DNA from: Mycobacteriaceae bacterium
Lineage (GTDB): Bacteria; Actinomycetota; Actinomycetes; Mycobacteriales; Mycobacteriaceae
Length of the DNA: 7,618 bases
Direction: 5' to 3'
NCBI GenBank assembly: GCA_019242135.1
Contig: JAFAWC010000226.1
Location: forward strand, 1-7,618
Shown: one piece after another, positions 5,798-7,618 of the stretch
Layout: each line of letters opens with the position of its first letter
How positions within the stretch are numbered: the first letter of the stretch is position 1
Made by a program: the position numbers and the translations under genes
The notes under the pieces: generated by a model
What the model was told of the DNA's origin: nothing
Database searches by the model: none
Seen by the model: only the letters and a program-made list of their open reading frames with translations

Positions 5798-7327
5798 TCA
5801 CGCGCCGCACTGGCCGGCAGAAGTGTTGTTGCAGAAGGGCCACTCCTGCATCTTGCCCATGCTCATCTTCAAGATCTGGCCCGACGGCGACCCGGCGGCA
5901 AGCTGGGCTGTGACGGGCGCGCCCACGGCCTCGTTCTGCTCGTCTGTGCTGGCGGTGACGCTTCCGGTAGCCACTTCGTTGGATACGGATGTCAGCGTGA
6001 AGTCCACGGTGGCCGTCGGCGCGTTGGCAACGGCACAAGTGGGGCAGGCCGTTAGGTCGGCGTAGGACAAGTGGCCGGAACCGGTCGATTGGATCACCAC
6101 CGTCTGCGCGTGCGCACGCCAGGTACCGACGAAGGGGGCCAACCCGGCTACCTCGGCAGGGGCCGATGCGGACGTCGGGGTGTTGGCGGTTGCGGTCGAA
6201 GTGGCTGGGGTAGTGGGGCCGGCCTGGGCGGGCGGGGCCTCGATCATGGTGGTCGTCGGGACCGGAGTGCTTATCGCGGTGTTGTTCGACTTCTTGGCGG
6301 CGAAGTAGATGCCGACGCCGACGAGAACGGCCGCTGCCACCACGGCGCTCAGGCCCAGGAGCCACCGGTTGCGGCCACCGCCGGGCGCGGGCTGGGCCAC
6401 GAGCGGGCCGACCGGCTGTTGCGGGGCGTGCTGGCGCGGCCATGCGCCGGGTGCTTGGACCGGTGGATGCGGGAGTGCCGGTCGATGGGGGAGCGGTGCG
6501 GCGATGGGTGACGTGGTGCCGGTGAGGGCGTGGCGGGCGGCGGTGGCCAGGTCGTGGGCGTTTTGGTAGCGCTGGTCGGGGTTCTTGGCCATGCCGGTGG
6601 CGATGACCTCGTCGAAGCCGGCCAGGGCGGGATCACGGCCGCTGGGTTTGGGCGGGTCCAGCGTCAAGTGCCCGGCGATCTGCTGTTCGACACTATTGCC
6701 GGGGAAGGGCTGGTCGCCGGTGAGGCATTCATAGAGCACACAGGCCAACGCGTAGATGTCGGCGCGGGCGTCGGCGGTGCCTGTGGTGAAACGCTCGGGG
6801 GCCATGTAGGCCAGGGTGCCGACCATCATGCCGGTGCTGGTCAGTTTGGTGGCCGCAGCGTCGTGGGCGATGCCGAAGTCGATCAGATAGACGAAGTCGA
6901 GACCGGTCACCAGCGCGTTGGAGGGTTTGATGTCGCGGTGAACCAGCCCGGCTCGGTGTGCGGCGTTGAGCGCGGCGGCCAGCTGCTCCACCACGGCCAC
7001 CGCCCGCTGCGGGCTCATCGGCCCGTCGCGGGCGAGCAGACCGCTGACGTCGATGCCGTCGATGACCGGCATCACCAGATAGAGCCGGCCATCGATCTCG
7101 CCGGTGTCATGTATCGGGATGATGTGCGGCTCGGTCAACCGCGCTGCAGTGTGGGCCTCGCGGCGAAACCGCTCCCGATATCCGGGCTCGGCGCCCAGCT
7201 CGGTGGCCAGCACCTTGATCGCCACGTCCCGGCCGATGACGGTGTCGTGGGCCTTGTAGACCTTGCCCATGCCACCCTCGCCGATCACCGACAGCAGCCG
7301 GTAACGCCCAAACGTCGCCTCTTCCAC
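5798..7327 (-). CDS. Transmembrane Ser/Thr protein kinase, PknE/PknH-like catalytic domain, four-cysteine extracellular domain
   Basis: Product of 509 residues. Seen: kinase domain at about 8-270 with glycine loop GEGGMG (16-21), K38 in VAIK, E57, H130-R-D132, K134, N137, D150-F-G152 and APE (176-178), so all catalytic residues are present. The activation loop has T163 and T165 in the TxT spacing of PknB autophosphorylation sites, plus T171. A Pro-rich juxtamembrane linker (about 273-320) leads to one membrane helix (about 322-344) followed by KK. Then come a Thr/Pro/Ala-rich stalk (about 345-395) and an extracellular domain from FVGTW (399-403) to the end with four cysteines (C428, C431, C499, C507). 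The catalytic part resembles mycobacterial PknE and PknH; the extracellular part is neither the DsbA-like domain of PknE nor the PknH sensor. It resembles small secreted mycobacterial domains that start FVGTW and end in CGA. Start is GTG, chosen for the ribosome binding site at 7334-7341. Confidence 0.95.
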   Translation of the reverse strand: MEEATFGRYRLLSVIGEGGMGKVYKAHDTVIGRDVAIKVLATELGAEPGYRERFRREAHTAARLTEPHIIPIHDTGEIDGRLYLVMPVIDGIDVSGLLARDGPMSPQRAVAVVEQLAAALNAAHRAGLVHRDIKPSNALVTGLDFVYLIDFGIAHDAAATKLTSTGMMVGTLAYMAPERFTTGTADARADIYALACVLYECLTGDQPFPGNSVEQQIAGHLTLDPPKPSGRDPALAGFDEVIATGMAKNPDQRYQNAHDLATAARHALTGTTSPIAAPLPHRPALPHPPVQAPGAWPRQHAPQQPVGPLVAQPAPGGGRNRWLLGLSAVVAAAVLVGVGIYFAAKKSNNTAISTPVPTTTMIEAPPAQAGPTTPATSTATANTPTSASAPAEVAGLAPFVGTWRAHAQTVVIQSTGSGHLSYADLTACPTCAVANAPTATVDFTLTSVSNEVATGSVTASTDEQNEAVGAPVTAQLAAGSPSGQILKMSMGKMQEWPFCNNTSAGQCGA

Positions 7328-7333
7328 CGGTTG

Positions 7334-7341
7334 ACCCCCTC
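7334..7341 (-). promoter_or_regulatory. Ribosome binding site of the kinase (decides a GTG start)
   Basis: On the minus strand GAGGGGGT ends 6 bases before the GTG at 7327-7325. The site is purine-rich and well placed, supporting that codon as the start. Confidence 0.6.
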
Positions 7342-7383
7342 ACCCCATCTGGTGGGATGCTACCGACGACTGTTCCCGCAGGC

Positions 7384-7395
7384 CGCCTCGAGGCG
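7384..7395. repeat. 12-bp perfect palindrome upstream of the kinase
   Basis: CGCCTCGAGGCG is its own reverse complement. It sits 57 bases upstream of the kinase start, where an operator could act. About two such 12-bp palindromes are expected by chance in a window this size, so a regulatory role rests only on its position. Confidence 0.3.
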
Positions 7396-7474
7396 CAGCT
7401 GATTCCTGGATCACTGAACAGAAGAGCAGCGGACCGGCTACTATCCGCGGCAATTACACCCCGGCGGGCGCGAA

Positions 7475-7490
7475 GATCTGGATCCAGATC
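7475..7490. repeat. 16-bp perfect palindrome
   Basis: GATCTGGATCCAGATC is a perfect 16-bp palindrome. By a simple equal-base estimate about 0.1 are expected in 7.6 kb. It could be a binding site for a dimeric regulator. It also lies within the coding-like frame, where it is read as Ile-Trp-Ile-Gln-Ile, and repeated ATC codons may explain it. Confidence 0.4.
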
Positions 7491-7540
7491 ACGTCCAACG
7501 GAAAGCCGGAAACCGGCAGCGTGAACGTCCCGACGGCATC

Positions 7541-7618
7541 GTGACAAGAGCGCTCAGATCCAGTCGTAACGCGGACATCTCACAACCCTGGCTGGTCGTC
7601 GATGATGCCGAGCCAGAT
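7541..7618 (+). CDS. Possible start of an unidentified gene running off the right edge
   Basis: A GTG at 7541-7543 overlaps the TGA (7542-7544) of the upstream coding-like frame in a GTGA arrangement typical of coupled genes. The frame stays open for 26 codons to the window end and includes QPWLVVDDAEPD. There is no clear ribosome binding site. It is too short to recognise a family, so this is only a candidate. Confidence 0.2.
   Translation, partial: MTRALRSSRNADISQPWLVVDDAEPD

Larger units (their letters stand above)
7335..7544 (+). pseudogene. Coding-like plus-strand frame without a start codon (possible gene remnant or frameshifted gene)
   Basis: Seen: the frame is open from just after a stop at 7332-7334 to a TGA at 7542-7544 and contains no ATG, GTG or TTG usable as a start before GTG at 7512, near its end. 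From about 7404 it reads DSWITEQKSS and ends in IWIQITSNGKPETGSVNVP plus a few residues. That is a balanced composition, unlike the Arg/Pro/Ala-rich shadow frames here. In the last 31 codons most third positions are G or C, as in real genes of this window. I do not recognise a family. It could be the 3' end of a gene broken by deletion or frameshift (an ATG at 7357 exists in another frame), or chance. Confidence 0.3.
7328..7618. promoter_or_regulatory. Upstream region of the kinase
   Basis: About 290 bases with no firmly callable gene; it must contain the kinase promoter. On the minus strand a TANNNT box (TAGCAT, plus-strand 7362-7357) lies about 30 bases before the GTG but lacks a good -35. 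The region also holds a 12-bp palindrome (7384-7395), a 16-bp palindrome (7475-7490), and a 6-bp inverted repeat at the edge (7588-7593 with 7611-7616). Confidence 0.35.

Noticed and set aside
6530..7402. A 290-codon plus-strand open frame opposite the kinase gene
   Set aside because: It lies antisense to a fully recognisable kinase domain, is Gly/Val-rich with no motif, and is explained by GC-rich codon bias on the real strand.
7580..7618. Minus-strand frame of 12 codons ending at 7580 as the 3' end of another gene
   Set aside because: Too short to judge, with no recognisable residues, and it competes with the plus-strand frame at the same edge.

Overview
The window is high-GC DNA with closely packed genes, GTG starts used alongside ATG, and a transmembrane Ser/Thr kinase closely resembling the mycobacterial PknE/PknH type. 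This points to an actinobacterium, most likely Mycobacterium or Mycolicibacterium. That assignment is inferred from recalled family resemblance; no search was run.

Layout. (1) Positions 1-218, minus strand: the first 72 codons of a putative zinc-binding metallopeptidase with an N-terminal zinc ribbon, cut by the window edge. (2) Positions 219-355: a divergent intergenic region. (3) Positions 356-2900, plus strand: a LemA-family membrane protein followed 7 bases later by a large M48 (HtpX-like) membrane metalloprotease that ends in a TerB-like domain. (4) Positions 2975-4621, plus strand: a thiamine-diphosphate 2-keto acid decarboxylase of the pyruvate/indolepyruvate/phenylpyruvate group, with its own good ribosome binding site. 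(5) Positions 4721-5788, plus strand: an FHA domain fused to a class III nucleotide cyclase whose two purine-selecting residues are both non-canonical. (6) Positions 5798-7327, minus strand: a receptor-type Ser/Thr kinase with a four-cysteine extracellular domain, convergent with the cyclase with only 9 bases between them. (7) Positions 7328-7618: the kinase upstream region. It holds a plus-strand coding-like frame without a start codon, two perfect palindromes (12 and 16 bp), and the possible start of another gene at the edge.

Two themes stand out. LemA, the M48 protease and perhaps the divergent metallopeptidase look like an envelope-associated proteolysis unit. The kinase and FHA-cyclase look like a signalling pair: the kinase could phosphorylate threonines that an FHA domain reads, linking an extracellular signal to a cyclic nucleotide or to a catalytically altered cyclase. 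The decarboxylase between these units has no obvious functional link to either. Nothing in the window looks like a CRISPR array, insertion sequence, tRNA or rRNA.
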